Part shown: positions 17,244 through 27,494 of the stretch, piece by piece
Numbering within the stretch: the stretch's first letter is position 1
Layout of the letters: the number at the start of each line of letters is the position of its first letter
NCBI GenBank assembly: GCA_013289825.1
Contig: JABCZF010000013.1
Location: 43,252-107,251, forward strand
Direction: 5' to 3'
Source of the DNA: Acidobacteriota bacterium
GTDB taxonomy: Bacteria > Acidobacteriota > Terriglobia > Acidiferrales > UBA7541
DNA: 64,000 nucleotides
The notes under the pieces: model-generated
The model's database searches: none
What the model saw: only the letters and a program-made list of their open reading frames with translations
Told to the model about the DNA's origin: nothing
Translations under genes and position numbers: made by a program

Positions 17244-18854
17244 CTACCTCAGCGGGAGCACGTCGTAGGGCCTCATCATTTCATTGTCTTCATGTTCCAG
17301 AATGTGACAGTGCCAAACGTACCTGCCCGTGTAGCCCTCGAACTTCGTAATGATCCTCGTCACCATACCCGGATGCGCTTGCACGGTGTCTTTCCAACCG
17401 GCTTCGTTCAGTGCTGGCGGCACAGCTGCGCCGATGTACTCGACTCTTCCGCCCTTGTAGTAGTACTCCGGCTCAAAAGGCCGGCGGTCGAGAATTTGAA
17501 AACGGACCAAGTGGAGGTGAATTGGATGCGAGTCATCCGTAAAGTTCAGCAAGTTCCAGATCTCGATGGAATTGAGCGCCGGATTCTCTGTCACCGGCAT
17601 GTCCCAGTGAGCATTGTTTAGCAGCATCATCACCGGATTCGTGGCTTTGTCATCTTTTTCTCCGAGCGTGAGCACGCGGGTTTTGACGGCATCGGATTCC
17701 GCAATTTTCGGTACCGGACGCAGTGCCGTCGGCAGCGCACCGGTGTCCGGCGTTCCCGACTTCAAAACACGAAACTGCATCACCGTCAGAGAGTCATTCG
17801 TTACTACCATCTTTTCCCCTGCATGGCCGGAGAAGTCCAGAACAAGGTCGGCGCGCTCGCCAGGCGCGATCAACAGACTTTTTAGTCTCACAGGCGCGGG
17901 TAGCAATCCCAGGTCAGTTCCGATCTGGTGAAACTCCTGACCATTGGAAAGTGCAAGATGGAAAAATCTTCCGTTCGCCGCATTGAGTATGCGGAACCGA
18001 TATTTGCGCGGCTCAACATCGAGATAGGGAAATAATTTCCCATTCACCAAGATCGCATCGCCGAAGCAATCCGGTACCCACGGCGATTCCGGATCTGGCG
18101 AGATGGGATAATACAACTGACCTTCAAGGTCTAACGAGCGGTCGCAGATGGTCAGCGGAATCTCGTACTTGCCTTTGGGCAAGTTTAACCCGTCTTCAAA
18201 ACTGTCTCTTACGAAAAAATTGCCATACAATCCGGCATAAACGTTTAGCCGGGTGATCCCCAAGGCATGGTCGTGGTACCACAGATGCGTGGCATCCTGG
18301 CGATTCGGATAGTAGTACGTTTTTGATGTCCCCGGGAGCCACCAATCCTCGGGATAACCGTCGCTATTCGCGGGCGCCTTTGCGCCATGCAGGTGCGTGA
18401 CTACTCGGACGGCGGGCTTATCTGCTTCCGCGCCGTGAACGGTGTGATCAATGGGCAGAAAGTGGGCCTTCGGAAGTTCGTTCGCCCACTCGACCAGCAA
18501 TGCCTCGCTGGAGCGTGTTTCAATCGTTGGCCCAGGCGAACCTTCCTCGAATCCCCAAAGTCGTGTCGGCTTCACATCCCGGTGAACCTTGCTCATGAAT
18601 TGGCGCATCGCCAGACGATAATGGGGAATCACACTGGCTGGATTCTCGGGACTGGGCCGTGTGCCTTGCGACCGGATAATTCCCGGAATGGGAAGCGAGT
18701 CCACAAATTTCTCAAGGGAATTCGGGTTGAGCAACGGACGAGCGATGATGCGGGTCTCGTGGACGTTGGTTTGTCCTCCCGCCAGACCCGCCACGAGCAT
18801 CCCGGAATTTCGCAGGAATTCTCGGCGAGTGAATGAGCCATAGCGTCGTTTCAT
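17244..18854 (-). CDS. Multicopper oxidase (CotA/bilirubin-oxidase-like, Tat-exported)
   Basis: A 536-residue protein with a Tat leader ('FTRREFLRNSGMLVAGLAGG'). All four copper-binding blocks are visible: 'THLHGAK', 'LWYHDHALG', 'HPIHLHLVRF' and the type 1 block 'WHCHILEHEDNEMM' near the C-terminus. The spacing and the large substrate cavity type ('YPEDWWLPGTSKTYYYP') fit the CotA/spore-laccase group. It should oxidise phenols, bilirubin or metals with reduction of oxygen to water, in the periplasm or outside. It lies just downstream of the phosphoesterase gene on the same strand, with a strong hairpin between them, so the two are probably separate transcripts. Confidence 0.93.
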   Translation of the reverse strand: MKRRYGSFTRREFLRNSGMLVAGLAGGQTNVHETRIIARPLLNPNSLEKFVDSLPIPGIIRSQGTRPSPENPASVIPHYRLAMRQFMSKVHRDVKPTRLWGFEEGSPGPTIETRSSEALLVEWANELPKAHFLPIDHTVHGAEADKPAVRVVTHLHGAKAPANSDGYPEDWWLPGTSKTYYYPNRQDATHLWYHDHALGITRLNVYAGLYGNFFVRDSFEDGLNLPKGKYEIPLTICDRSLDLEGQLYYPISPDPESPWVPDCFGDAILVNGKLFPYLDVEPRKYRFRILNAANGRFFHLALSNGQEFHQIGTDLGLLPAPVRLKSLLIAPGERADLVLDFSGHAGEKMVVTNDSLTVMQFRVLKSGTPDTGALPTALRPVPKIAESDAVKTRVLTLGEKDDKATNPVMMLLNNAHWDMPVTENPALNSIEIWNLLNFTDDSHPIHLHLVRFQILDRRPFEPEYYYKGGRVEYIGAAVPPALNEAGWKDTVQAHPGMVTRIITKFEGYTGRYVWHCHILEHEDNEMMRPYDVLPLR

Positions 18855-18891
18855 TCTTCATCCAACAGAAAAGGAAGCATCTACTAAGAGA

Positions 18892-18922
18892 AGAGGCATG
18901 CGGCTTGTCACCGCATGCCTCT
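18892..18922 (-). terminator. Strong hairpin terminator after phosphoesterase gene
   Basis: A 12-bp perfect stem (18892-18903 with 18911-18922, core GAGGCATGCGG/CCGCATGCCTC) encloses a 7-base loop. On the minus strand it is followed by TTCTCTTAG. It sits 40 bases after the stop of the phosphoesterase and upstream of the multicopper oxidase start. Confidence 0.75.
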
Positions 18923-18960
18923 CATCCAGCTTAACTTACAACCATGCAAATGCGGATCTA

Positions 18961-20598
18961 CTACCGCTCGTCGTCGTCGTGACTTACGGCCAAGCCAGTG
19001 CCCGGATCGAGTACCAAACGGCCGACATTGTCGGATCGCAAGCGCTCGAAATCGAACATCTGATCGATCGAATTGGCGATCGCGTCGAAGGACCCTTGTC
19101 CGATGCGCTGGCTGTCCAGCCAGTTGTCCTCAATGAAATGGATGATCGAGGACTGGTCGGTCACCGTGTGGTCCACGAAGTTCTTCTTAGCCCAGGGCGA
19201 AACCACTAGCAAAGGCAGGCGCGGGCCATAGCCGCAGCGGCCCTGCGCGTGCGCGTTGCCGGGATCGACGCCGGGAAGCGCCGTGCTGCCGTCGCCGCAT
19301 GCGCCCGGTGCCGTGAGAGCATCCGCGGGGGCGGTGGATTGATTCAGGATCGGGCCCATCTGGTGGTCGTACCACCCGTCTGAGTCGTCATACGAGATCA
19401 CCACCGCCGTGCTGTCCCAGTCGTGCGACTTCTGCAGTGCGTTGATCACGTTGACTATAAATGCCTGCTCGTCCAGGGGATCCGAATAGCCGGCGTGCCC
19501 ATCCTGGAAAGCCTGAGCCTTCAAGAAGCTGACCGCAGGGAGTTTGCCCGCCTTGACCGCCGCGAAGAAATCGTTGATGTCATAGTTGTGATTTGCAGGA
19601 CCATCGTGGCCGATCTCAGAAATGGATGCCGGACGCGTGTGTTTTGGATTCGCGGTTTCGGGATGATACTGGAACATGGCATGGTGCGGGATGTAGTCGG
19701 ACGTCACTGGTACGAGAACGGAGCCTGTGCTCCGTGCGCATCCTGTGGTGCCATTTGCGTTCGCGATGGTCAGGTCAAACCCGCCCATGAAAGAACCCCA
19801 GCTAACGCCCGCCGCGTTCAGCAGATGGCCAATGTTATGACCGGACATCTGGACTTGATTACGGGTTGGGGATGAACAAATATCGTTGAGTGGGTCCGGG
19901 TCTCCGACGACGGTCAGCGAGCCGCTGCCGCCATCGGTCTCGTTCCCGGTACCGTTAATTACGTTCACCGCGCCGTTAGTTTGGCCGGCCACGAGATTCA
20001 GCAGTCCCGGCGTCGAAGGCCCAAACGTGGTTCCATAGGAATTGTCGCTCATGGCAAAGTACTGGGCGTAGTTCCAGTACGCCGTGACGGTGTTCCCATC
20101 GAAATAGCCCATCGTCAGACCCTTGGTGGTCACCGCAAGTGGCGGCGCATTCGGTGGCGGTCCCGCTGTTCCCACTTTGCTGGGGAATAGGTCCATCAAT
20201 CCCAAGTGAACGGCTGCCTGTTCCGGGCCATAGGCGTGATTCTGATCGTTCGTGAACGCCTGCGAGCGGTCCAGGCGGAAAGGATTCGTGGCGCCGGTAC
20301 CATTGCCCGCACCCAGAGAGTTGGGGTTGCTGCTGAGGAGCGCTGCGGAAAGCCCGTTGACCGTCGGAGTTTTCTTCTTCGCGTGAAATGCCGGCTCGCC
20401 ATCTGGGTTTAACGCGTTCGGATACGTCCCGAAGTAGTGGTCGAAGGACACATTTTCCTGAAAAATGATCACGATGTGCTTGATCGGAGTGACGGGGTCG
20501 CTGTTGCTGGGATTTCGAGCAAATGCTGGAGCGGCCGGCAAAAGGCTCAGGGCGGCGGCCGTGGCAATCGCCATCGCCTTTTTGAAGCAATCGTACAT
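18961..20598 (-). CDS. Secreted phosphoesterase / phospholipase C family protein
   Basis: A 545-residue member of the phosphoesterase family that includes bacterial phospholipase C and acid phosphatase AcpA. A Sec signal peptide (about 1-28, ending AFA-RN) precedes the metal-site motif 'IFQENVSFDHYFGTYPN'. Further family blocks are 'ISYDDSDGWYDHQMGP', 'GYGPRLPLLVVSPWAKKNFVDHT' and 'SIIHFIEDNW'. It likely cleaves phosphomonoesters or phospholipid headgroups outside the cytoplasm. The start has a good AAGGAGAG 8 bases upstream. The 286-base region before it, up to the agmatinase gene, is a divergent promoter region in which I see no clear operator. Confidence 0.9.
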   Translation of the reverse strand: MYDCFKKAMAIATAAALSLLPAAPAFARNPSNSDPVTPIKHIVIIFQENVSFDHYFGTYPNALNPDGEPAFHAKKKTPTVNGLSAALLSSNPNSLGAGNGTGATNPFRLDRSQAFTNDQNHAYGPEQAAVHLGLMDLFPSKVGTAGPPPNAPPLAVTTKGLTMGYFDGNTVTAYWNYAQYFAMSDNSYGTTFGPSTPGLLNLVAGQTNGAVNVINGTGNETDGGSGSLTVVGDPDPLNDICSSPTRNQVQMSGHNIGHLLNAAGVSWGSFMGGFDLTIANANGTTGCARSTGSVLVPVTSDYIPHHAMFQYHPETANPKHTRPASISEIGHDGPANHNYDINDFFAAVKAGKLPAVSFLKAQAFQDGHAGYSDPLDEQAFIVNVINALQKSHDWDSTAVVISYDDSDGWYDHQMGPILNQSTAPADALTAPGACGDGSTALPGVDPGNAHAQGRCGYGPRLPLLVVSPWAKKNFVDHTVTDQSSIIHFIEDNWLDSQRIGQGSFDAIANSIDQMFDFERLRSDNVGRLVLDPGTGLAVSHDDDER

Positions 20599-20884
20599 AT
20601 CTATCTCTCCTTTTAAAGTCGGTCTAGCATTACTAGACCTTTGTTACCCGGACGGGACAAATCCGGCGGGCGGGCACGAGTGGGGCATACCCCAGGACAA
20701 CCTTGTAGGCTGTTTGTGTTATTGCCAGATGAACACTCGGTCAAAACTGATTTATGGATGGCTCCATCCCGGCTGAACCGCTGTCCGTAATCGTGACCGC
20801 GCTTTACTGCCCCGATCCGAAGGTTCAGGTTCCTTCCAGCGCTGCGTTGACTCCGCTTGTTTTAGAAGACTAAGATGCCTCGCC

Positions 20885-21847
20885 GTGCGCAACCCCCCCG
20901 CTAAGTCCCGCCGCAACTTCCGGTTGCCTCATCCCCAGCCCCTGGACGCCCTGACCTACGCCCGCTTCACTGGGATTCCTACCTTCCTGCGTCTGCCCCA
21001 CATCACCCAGCCCGCGGAACTCGAAGTCGCCCTGATCGGTGTTCCTTTTGACGGCGGCACAACCTATCGCCCCGGACCGCGCTTCGGGCCGCGTCATGTG
21101 CGCCTTCAGTCGGCGATCATCCGCCCCTGGAATCCCGTCCTACAGGTAAATCCGTTCGCCAAGCTTCGCGTCGCCGACTTTGGCGATCTCCCTGTGAATC
21201 CGCTCTCGATCGAGGACACTTTTCTCCGCATCGAAAAGGGAATGACTCCGCTTCTCGAGGCGGGGGTGCGTTGTGTTTGCGTGGGAGGCGATCACTCCAT
21301 CAGCCTTCCGATCCTCCGTGCTGTGGCAAAAAAGCGTGGACCTGTTTCTCTCATCCAATTCGACGCTCACAGCGATTTGTGGGACGAGTATTTCGGCAGC
21401 AAGTACTCTCACGGGACTCCGTTCCGCCGCGCTTTTGAAGAGGGTCTCTTAGTGGATAGCGAAGTGTTGCAGGTCGGTCTTCGTGGTCAAGTCTATGGCG
21501 AAGATGATTTCGACTTCGCCCGCGCCCACAAAGTCAGGATGGTCACCGCTGAAGAATTTCACAAGAAGGGTTTGCCGACCGTTCAGCGGCATCTACGCGC
21601 GTTCCGCGGCAAGCCCGTTTACGTGACGCTCGATATCGACGCCGTCGATCCCGCTTACGCCCCCGGTACCGGCACGCCCCAAGTCGGCGGCCTAACCAGC
21701 ATCCAAATCCTAGAACTCGTTCGCGCCTTGCGCGGCCTAGACATCATCGGCTGCGACCTCGTCGAAGTTTCTCCGCCCTACGACACCGGCGAAATTACTT
21801 CACTGCTTGCCGCGAATCTCCTCTACGAATTGCTCTGCGTCCTCTAA
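20885..21847 (+). CDS. speB: Agmatinase / ureohydrolase
   Basis: A 320-residue arginase-superfamily enzyme. Manganese-binding motifs are complete: 'GGDHSI' (about 137-142), 'DAHSDLWDEYF' (about 159-169) and 'DIDAVDPAYAPGTGTP' (about 250-265). The sequence 'SHGTPFRRA' fits agmatinase better than arginase. It would convert agmatine to putrescine and urea, though guanidinobutyrase or guanidinopropionase remain possible. The start is GTG at 20885. An ATG at 20875 lies in another frame just before a run of seven C, so a one-base length error there could hide a longer N-terminus. The APC permease gene starts on the very next base after the stop, which supports a shared role in amine or amino-acid use. 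Confidence 0.9.
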   Translation: MRNPPAKSRRNFRLPHPQPLDALTYARFTGIPTFLRLPHITQPAELEVALIGVPFDGGTTYRPGPRFGPRHVRLQSAIIRPWNPVLQVNPFAKLRVADFGDLPVNPLSIEDTFLRIEKGMTPLLEAGVRCVCVGGDHSISLPILRAVAKKRGPVSLIQFDAHSDLWDEYFGSKYSHGTPFRRAFEEGLLVDSEVLQVGLRGQVYGEDDFDFARAHKVRMVTAEEFHKKGLPTVQRHLRAFRGKPVYVTLDIDAVDPAYAPGTGTPQVGGLTSIQILELVRALRGLDIIGCDLVEVSPPYDTGEITSLLAANLLYELLCVL

Positions 21848-23188
21848 ATGCCTTCTCTCGCTCGCAAACTTCGTCTACACGACTACTTTGCTCTCGCCTT
21901 CGGCACCATGATTGGCACTGGGTGGCTTGTCCTCATGGACGATTGGCTCGGCAGAGGAGGTCCTGCGGGCGCGGCACTTGCCTTTGCCCTCGGCGGCATC
22001 ATTCTGCTTCCCGTTGGTTATGTTTACGGTCAGTGGGTTAAACGTCTTCCCGACGCAGCCGGCGAAGCCGCCTATACGGCACAGGTTTTTCCACCCATCG
22101 TCAGCTACTTCACCGGCTGGATGATGCTTCTCGCCTACTTTATCGTGTGCCCGTGGGAAGCGGTCGCCCTCGGAAAAATCGCCGCATACATTTTCCCCTG
22201 GCTCGACTCTTTCGAGCTATATCGGGTCGCTGGGCAGCCGGTATTCCTCCCTAGGCTGGTCCTGGGTATCGCGCTCACCTTGCTGCTGGCAACCATCAAC
22301 TACCGCGGCATCCGCCTCAGCGCGAACTTCCAGAAAACCATGTCTTCCATGGTCCTGCTCATTTTCCTCGCGCTCGTCGGGATCAGCGCTGTCCGTGGCG
22401 TACCCGCGAATTTTCATCCTGCGTTTCGCGCTACTCCTTTCCTATCGATCCTGCTCACCCTACAAATCGTTCCGTATTTCCTGACGGGTTTTGAGTCTGT
22501 CCCCAAATACGCGGAAGAGGCCAACCCGGACTTCCGCCAAACCAGCTACATGCAAGCCATCGGCCTCGCTCTGGGAGTCGGTGCGCTCTTCTATGCTCTC
22601 TCGATCACCGCGGTCGCATACATCGCCCCGTGGCAATCCCTGCTCGGCAAACGCTTCGCCACCGCAATTGCCTTCGAGCATGGCATCGGCAGACACTGGC
22701 CCGTTCAACTCATTCTCGCCATGGCGCTCTTCGGACTCTTCCAATGTTTCAACGGAAACTTCGCCGCTTCCACGCGCATGCTTTTTGCCTTTGCCCGGCG
22801 CGGAACCGTTGCTACGCGCTTTGCGACAATCCACGAAAGATTTTCCACGCCTTCCGTCGCTGTCATCGGTGTCACGGTAGGAACGCTGCTCGGACTCCTT
22901 CTCGGGGATGCGATCCTGGTTCCCATCACAGAGGTTGGCTCGATGGCCTCTGCACTCGGCTGGCTGGCCGCCTGCGTTTCCTTCTGGCTCGTCGAGCCGC
23001 GGCCGCGCATGCGCTTCCCGACCGGCCTCGGTATTTGCGTTTCTTTGCTTCTGCTGCTGATGAAACTAGTCCCCGCTTTTCCCGGCCACTTCACGCCTAC
23101 GGAATGGATAGCCCTGGCTATATGGCTACTCATCGGCGCCATCCTTCATCGCCGCTCCCAATCCGCATCTGCGATCCTCGCTAAGTGA
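21848..23188 (+). CDS. APC-family amino acid/amine permease
   Basis: A 446-residue protein with about 12 membrane segments. The first has the APC signature around 'ALAFGTMIGTGWLVLMDDW'. It has no signal peptide, as expected. The start codon abuts the agmatinase stop without a gap, so the two are translated from one message. The likely cargo is agmatine, arginine, putrescine or another amino compound, but the exact substrate cannot be seen. The C-terminal quarter is a hydrophobic pair of helices followed by a short basic tail. Confidence 0.85.
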   Translation: MPSLARKLRLHDYFALAFGTMIGTGWLVLMDDWLGRGGPAGAALAFALGGIILLPVGYVYGQWVKRLPDAAGEAAYTAQVFPPIVSYFTGWMMLLAYFIVCPWEAVALGKIAAYIFPWLDSFELYRVAGQPVFLPRLVLGIALTLLLATINYRGIRLSANFQKTMSSMVLLIFLALVGISAVRGVPANFHPAFRATPFLSILLTLQIVPYFLTGFESVPKYAEEANPDFRQTSYMQAIGLALGVGALFYALSITAVAYIAPWQSLLGKRFATAIAFEHGIGRHWPVQLILAMALFGLFQCFNGNFAASTRMLFAFARRGTVATRFATIHERFSTPSVAVIGVTVGTLLGLLLGDAILVPITEVGSMASALGWLAACVSFWLVEPRPRMRFPTGLGICVSLLLLLMKLVPAFPGHFTPTEWIALAIWLLIGAILHRRSQSASAILAK

Positions 23189-23286
23189 GCGCTCCGATTG
23201 GCTGTTGCCCGCGGCCACTCCGGACGCCTCCAAGCTCTCTCACCCTGTCATGTATACTCTCGAAGGAGTCTGACTGGCATTCAAAC

Positions 23287-24690
23287 ATGATCCCTTTCTT
23301 GCATCTCGGACCTTTGGCTATCCCCACGTTTGGGTTGATGGTAGCGACCGGCATGCTCGTCGCGGCTTACGTATTGCAGGCCGACTTCAATCGCCGCAGA
23401 TCGCAACTCGCGAGCATTTCCGCCAGAAATGAAAAGGACGAAGGCTTTCTGATCATCGGAATCGCGGGGCTTGCCGGTTTGATTGGCGCACGCCTCTATC
23501 ACGTCCTCGAAAGTCCGCATGAGTTCTTCGCGGACCCGTGGCCACAGCTCTTCAGCCGTTACGGCTTTGCCTGGTTCGGCGGTTTTCTCGGCGGATTTAT
23601 TGCCCTCCTGATTCTGGCGCGCTGGTCAAAAATTCCTGTTCTCGAATTTCTGGACATTTGCTCGCCCGCCGCAGGCGTCGGCTACGCCATCGGACGGCTC
23701 GGTTGCCTGCTGTCTGGCGATGGTGACTATGGTATTCCGACTTCGCTTCCGTGGGGCATGAGCTTTCCCAACGGTCTTGTCCCCACGACCGAACGCGTAC
23801 ATCCCACTCCCCTTTACGAGTTTTTCATCTGGCTGGCGATTGCAGCTTTTCTCTGGCACATGGGCACGAAGTCTCTGCGCGGTCCCAAAGCCAAAGGCGA
23901 AATCTTCTGCAATTACCTCATTCTCACCGGCATCGCCCGCTTCCTTATCGAATTTATTCGCATCAACCCGCGTTCGTTTTTCGGTATGTCCAATGCCCAG
24001 GCCGCAAGCGTCGTTTCCATCCTGCTCGGCGCGGTGTTGCTTTGGCGTATTAAAAGCCAATTCCACGGTCAGAAAAAAGAGCACCGCATCGTAGAGCACA
24101 TCATGTCGCGCGGCGACGTTCTCCAACCGGAATATCATCGCCCTACGCCGGAATGCCCACATCCTGAGCGCTGGCGCATGTACGATTCGATGAGCGCCGA
24201 GGTCGAAGTGCTGGATTTCTTGAAAGCCATGGTCACCACGATCAAGCCGGAACTTATCGTCGAGACCGGCACATTTTCCGGGCTAAGCACGCTGCGCATC
24301 GCGGAAGGCCTGAAGGCCAACGGCTTTGGCCGCGTCATCACGTGCGAGTACGACGCCAAAGTGTTCATGGCCGCCGAAAAGCGCTTCGCTTCTTCCGGCC
24401 TCGGCCAATGGATTGACGCGCGCAACGAATCCAGCTTGGACATGAAAGTCGAGGGCCGCATCGATCTTCTCTTCTGCGACAGTGACGCGCCCCTCCGCGA
24501 GCAGGAAGTGCTCAAGTTTCTCCCGCAGATGAACCCGCACGGCCTAATCCTCATGCACGACGCAAGTTCGCTGATGAAAACGGTCCGCGAAGCCGCGCTC
24601 AAGCTCGAGGCGGAAGGACTGATCTCGGTGATTCTCTTACCTACGCCGCGGGGTTTGGTGGTTGCGCAAAAGCGCGAGGGACGCACTTAG
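23287..24690 (+). CDS. Lgt-like diacylglyceryl transferase fused to SAM methyltransferase
   Basis: One uninterrupted frame of 467 codons. Residues 1 to about 272 are a seven-helix Lgt-type membrane domain ('PTFGLMVATGMLVAAYV', 'GFAWFGGFLGGFIAL', 'GRLGCLLSGDGDYG' at 136-149, 'LPWGMSF', 'HPTPLYEF', 'RFLIEFIR'). Lgt attaches diacylglycerol to the lipobox Cys of prolipoproteins. The usual GRxGNFxNxE motif is altered here, so activity on lipoproteins is not certain. Residues about 290-467 are a soluble class I SAM-dependent methyltransferase of the catechol-O-methyltransferase-like group: motif I 'VETGTFSGLSTLRIAEGLK' at 325-343, 'VITCEYD', 'LLFCDSDAP' and 'LILMHDAS'. I took the start at 'MIPFLHLGPL', although the AAGGAG lies 18 bases upstream. 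TATACT at 23253-23258 could be a -10 box. Confidence 0.82.
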   Translation: MIPFLHLGPLAIPTFGLMVATGMLVAAYVLQADFNRRRSQLASISARNEKDEGFLIIGIAGLAGLIGARLYHVLESPHEFFADPWPQLFSRYGFAWFGGFLGGFIALLILARWSKIPVLEFLDICSPAAGVGYAIGRLGCLLSGDGDYGIPTSLPWGMSFPNGLVPTTERVHPTPLYEFFIWLAIAAFLWHMGTKSLRGPKAKGEIFCNYLILTGIARFLIEFIRINPRSFFGMSNAQAASVVSILLGAVLLWRIKSQFHGQKKEHRIVEHIMSRGDVLQPEYHRPTPECPHPERWRMYDSMSAEVEVLDFLKAMVTTIKPELIVETGTFSGLSTLRIAEGLKANGFGRVITCEYDAKVFMAAEKRFASSGLGQWIDARNESSLDMKVEGRIDLLFCDSDAPLREQEVLKFLPQMNPHGLILMHDASSLMKTVREAALKLEAEGLISVILLPTPRGLVVAQKREGRT

Positions 24691-24738
24691 ATTAGAGACG
24701 CGCTGCCCAAAATAAATTCGGAAAGAGTGAAACAAAAC

Positions 24739-27405
24739 TCAGAGCATCTGCCGCAGAACATACTGCAAGATTCCGCCGTGGTGATAGTAGGAGACTTCCT
24801 CCGGCGTATCGACGCGCGCAATGGCCGTGAATGTCTTCGTCGAGCCATCGCTGGACTTGGTCCGCACAGTGATCGTTTTCTTGGGCGAAAGCGACGCCAC
24901 ACCTTCGAAGTCGAAAACCTCTGGTCCCGTTACTCCGAGCGTCTCGCGATTTTCGCCAGCCTTGAATTCCAGTGGCAGCACTCCCATGCCAACCAGATTG
25001 CTGCGATGGATGCGTTCGTAGCTCTCCGCGATCACCGCACGAACGCCAAGCAATCGCGTCCCCTTGGCCGCCCAATCGCGCGATGACCCCGATCCATACT
25101 CCTTGCCCGCCAGAACGATCAGCGGTACTCCACCTTCGCGATACTTCACTGCGGCATCATAAATCGTCATCTTCTCGTTGTCCGGCAGAAAGAGCGTCCA
25201 ACAGCCTTCCGTTCCGGGGGCGAGTTGATTGCGCAGCCGAATATTCGCAAACGTCCCGCGCATCATCACTTCATGATTGCCCCGACGCGCCCCATACGAA
25301 TTGAACTCGTGCGGCTTCACGCCGTTCGCAATCAAGTATTTCCCCGCAGGCGAATCGACAGGAATCGATCCCGCCGGAGAGATGTGATCCGTTGTCACGC
25401 TATCCCCAAGAATGGCGAGAACACGCGCGCCGTGAATATCAGCGAGAGACGGCGGCGTCTTCGGCATGTTCTCAAAAAACGGGGGCTGCTTGATGTACGT
25501 GGACTTCGGGTCCCAGCGATACAAGTCGCCTTCGGGAACGGGCATGGATTTCCAGTGCGCGTCGCCTTCGAACACGTTGGCGTATTCCTTGCTGTACATT
25601 TCGCTCGTCACGGAATCCCGCACTGTCGATTCAATCTCCTGTGGCGTGGGCCAGATGTCTCGCAGATAAACCGGTTTACCCGCGGAGTCGGAGCCCAGCG
25701 ATTCCGTCGTCAAATCCATATCCATGCGTCCGGCAAGCGCATAGGCCACGACAAGCGGCGGAGACGCCAAATAGTTCGCGCGCACCAGCGGATGAATGCG
25801 TCCCTCGAAATTTCGATTCCCGCTGAGCACCGCTACGGCCACCAAGTTGTTGTCCTTGATCGCCGTGCCGATCGCTTCCGGCAACGGCCCGCTGTTGCCG
25901 ATGCACGTCGTGCATCCGTATCCGACCAGGTGAAAGTTCAATTTTTCAAGATAGGACATCAACCCGGAGGCTTCGAGATAGTCGGTCACCACTTTCGAAC
26001 CCGGCGCAAGACTTGTCTTGACCCACGGCTTCACATGCAGCCCTCGCTCGACCGCCTTCTTCGCGAGCAGGCCCGCTCCCAGCATCAGCGAAGGGTTCGA
26101 AGTGTTCGTGCAACTCGTGATTGCCGCAATCACCACCGCCCCGCTTGAGAGATCAAATGAGTCACCGTTATTCCGCACGGCAACGTGTTTATCCGGAGTT
26201 CCTTCCACGACCTTGGTGAAAGAACTCTTGGCGTTGCGCAACGACACGCGATCCTGCGGGCGCTTCGGCCCCGCGACCGTCGGCTCCACGGTTCCGAGAT
26301 CCAACTCCAGTTTGTCACTGAACACCGGATCGGCCATGTCATCGGTCCGGAACAGCATCTGCTCCTTGCAATACGCCTCGACAAGCGCGATCTGTTCAGC
26401 CCCACGCGCTGTAAACTGCAAGTACGCGAGCGTCTCCTCGTCGACCGGGAAGAATCCCATTGTCGCGCCGTACTCCGGCGCCATGTTGGCGATCGTCGCC
26501 CGGTCCGGCACGCTCAAGCTGGACAGCCCCGTCCCGCAGAACTCTACGAATTTGCCTACCACGCCCTTCTTCCGCAGCATTTCCGTCACGGTCAAAACCA
26601 GGTCTGTGGCGGTGCATCCTTCGCTAAGTTTCCCATGCAAGCGGAAGCCAACCACGTCGGGAATTAGCATCGAAGACGGCTGGCCAAGCATGGCCGCTTC
26701 TGCCTCGATCCCGCCCACGCCCCAACCAAACACACCAAGAGCATTCACCATCGTCGTGTGCGAATCCGTCCCCACAACGGAATCGGGATACGCTTCGACC
26801 CTGCTCCCCGACGGCATCGCGCACACCACCCGCGCGAGGTATTCGAGGTTCACTTGATGGCAGATCCCCGTATCCGGCGGCACCACCTTGAAATTCTGAA
26901 AGGCCGTCTGTCCCCAGCGCAAGAACGCGTAGCGTTCTATATTCCGCTGGAATTCCAGTTCGGCGTTCAAACCAAAAGCGCTCGCGCTGCCGAAGTTGTC
27001 GACTTGTACAGAATGGTCAATGACCAGCTCCGCCGGGAAAAGCGGATTGATCAGCCTCGGATTGCCGCCCATGCGCTTGATGGCCTCCCGCATCGTGGCC
27101 AGATCGACCACGGCGGGCACTCCGGTAAAATCCTGGAGCAATACGCGCGCGGGCATGAACGCGATCTCTTTTTCAGCGGCTCCCGGCGTCCAGTTTGCCA
27201 GCGCTCGAATATCATCGGGCCGTACAAACTGCCCTTCCTCGCAGCGCAAAAGGTTTTCGAGAAGTATCCGGAAGGAAAACGGCAGCTTCGCCAAATCGCA
27301 GGAGATCTTTTTTTCAAGAAACTCAAGCCGGTGAATATCGAACGATTGCGCACCCACATTGAGCTTGTCGCGCGTTCCGAAGGAGTTCCCTGCGGCAATA
27401 GCCAT
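24739..27405 (-). CDS. acnA: Aconitate hydratase A
   Basis: An 888-residue aconitase of the AcnA/IRP type. The three 4Fe-4S cluster cysteines are present in 'SCTNTSNPS' (one) and '[13 protein letters not shown]' (two). The substrate-binding block '[13 protein letters not shown]' lies in the swivel domain near the C-terminus. It interconverts citrate and isocitrate in the TCA cycle. The ATG at 27405 has AAAGGA upstream and is preferred over the longer frame to 27426. The gene is divergent from the radical SAM gene across a short region of about 90 bases, so the two promoters must overlap or lie close together. Confidence 0.97.
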   Translation of the reverse strand: MAIAAGNSFGTRDKLNVGAQSFDIHRLEFLEKKISCDLAKLPFSFRILLENLLRCEEGQFVRPDDIRALANWTPGAAEKEIAFMPARVLLQDFTGVPAVVDLATMREAIKRMGGNPRLINPLFPAELVIDHSVQVDNFGSASAFGLNAELEFQRNIERYAFLRWGQTAFQNFKVVPPDTGICHQVNLEYLARVVCAMPSGSRVEAYPDSVVGTDSHTTMVNALGVFGWGVGGIEAEAAMLGQPSSMLIPDVVGFRLHGKLSEGCTATDLVLTVTEMLRKKGVVGKFVEFCGTGLSSLSVPDRATIANMAPEYGATMGFFPVDEETLAYLQFTARGAEQIALVEAYCKEQMLFRTDDMADPVFSDKLELDLGTVEPTVAGPKRPQDRVSLRNAKSSFTKVVEGTPDKHVAVRNNGDSFDLSSGAVVIAAITSCTNTSNPSLMLGAGLLAKKAVERGLHVKPWVKTSLAPGSKVVTDYLEASGLMSYLEKLNFHLVGYGCTTCIGNSGPLPEAIGTAIKDNNLVAVAVLSGNRNFEGRIHPLVRANYLASPPLVVAYALAGRMDMDLTTESLGSDSAGKPVYLRDIWPTPQEIESTVRDSVTSEMYSKEYANVFEGDAHWKSMPVPEGDLYRWDPKSTYIKQPPFFENMPKTPPSLADIHGARVLAILGDSVTTDHISPAGSIPVDSPAGKYLIANGVKPHEFNSYGARRGNHEVMMRGTFANIRLRNQLAPGTEGCWTLFLPDNEKMTIYDAAVKYREGGVPLIVLAGKEYGSGSSRDWAAKGTRLLGVRAVIAESYERIHRSNLVGMGVLPLEFKAGENRETLGVTGPEVFDFEGVASLSPKKTITVRTKSSDGSTKTFTAIARVDTPEEVSYYHHGGILQYVLRQML

Positions 27406-27479
27406 TCTCGCCGTCCTTTCGATCAAGTCAGCAGCCTTCTATGATAACCGAAAACGATTCCTCGCGGCGGAGCAGCGGT

Positions 27480-27485
27480 TATACT
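27480..27485 (+). promoter_or_regulatory. Candidate -10 box for leaderless radical SAM transcript
   Basis: TATACT ends 9 bases before the GTG at 27495. That would place the transcript start at or within a few bases of the codon. No ribosome-binding site is visible before either candidate start. No good -35 hexamer is evident, so this is tentative. Confidence 0.3.
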
Positions 27486-27494
27486 GTTCAAGAC

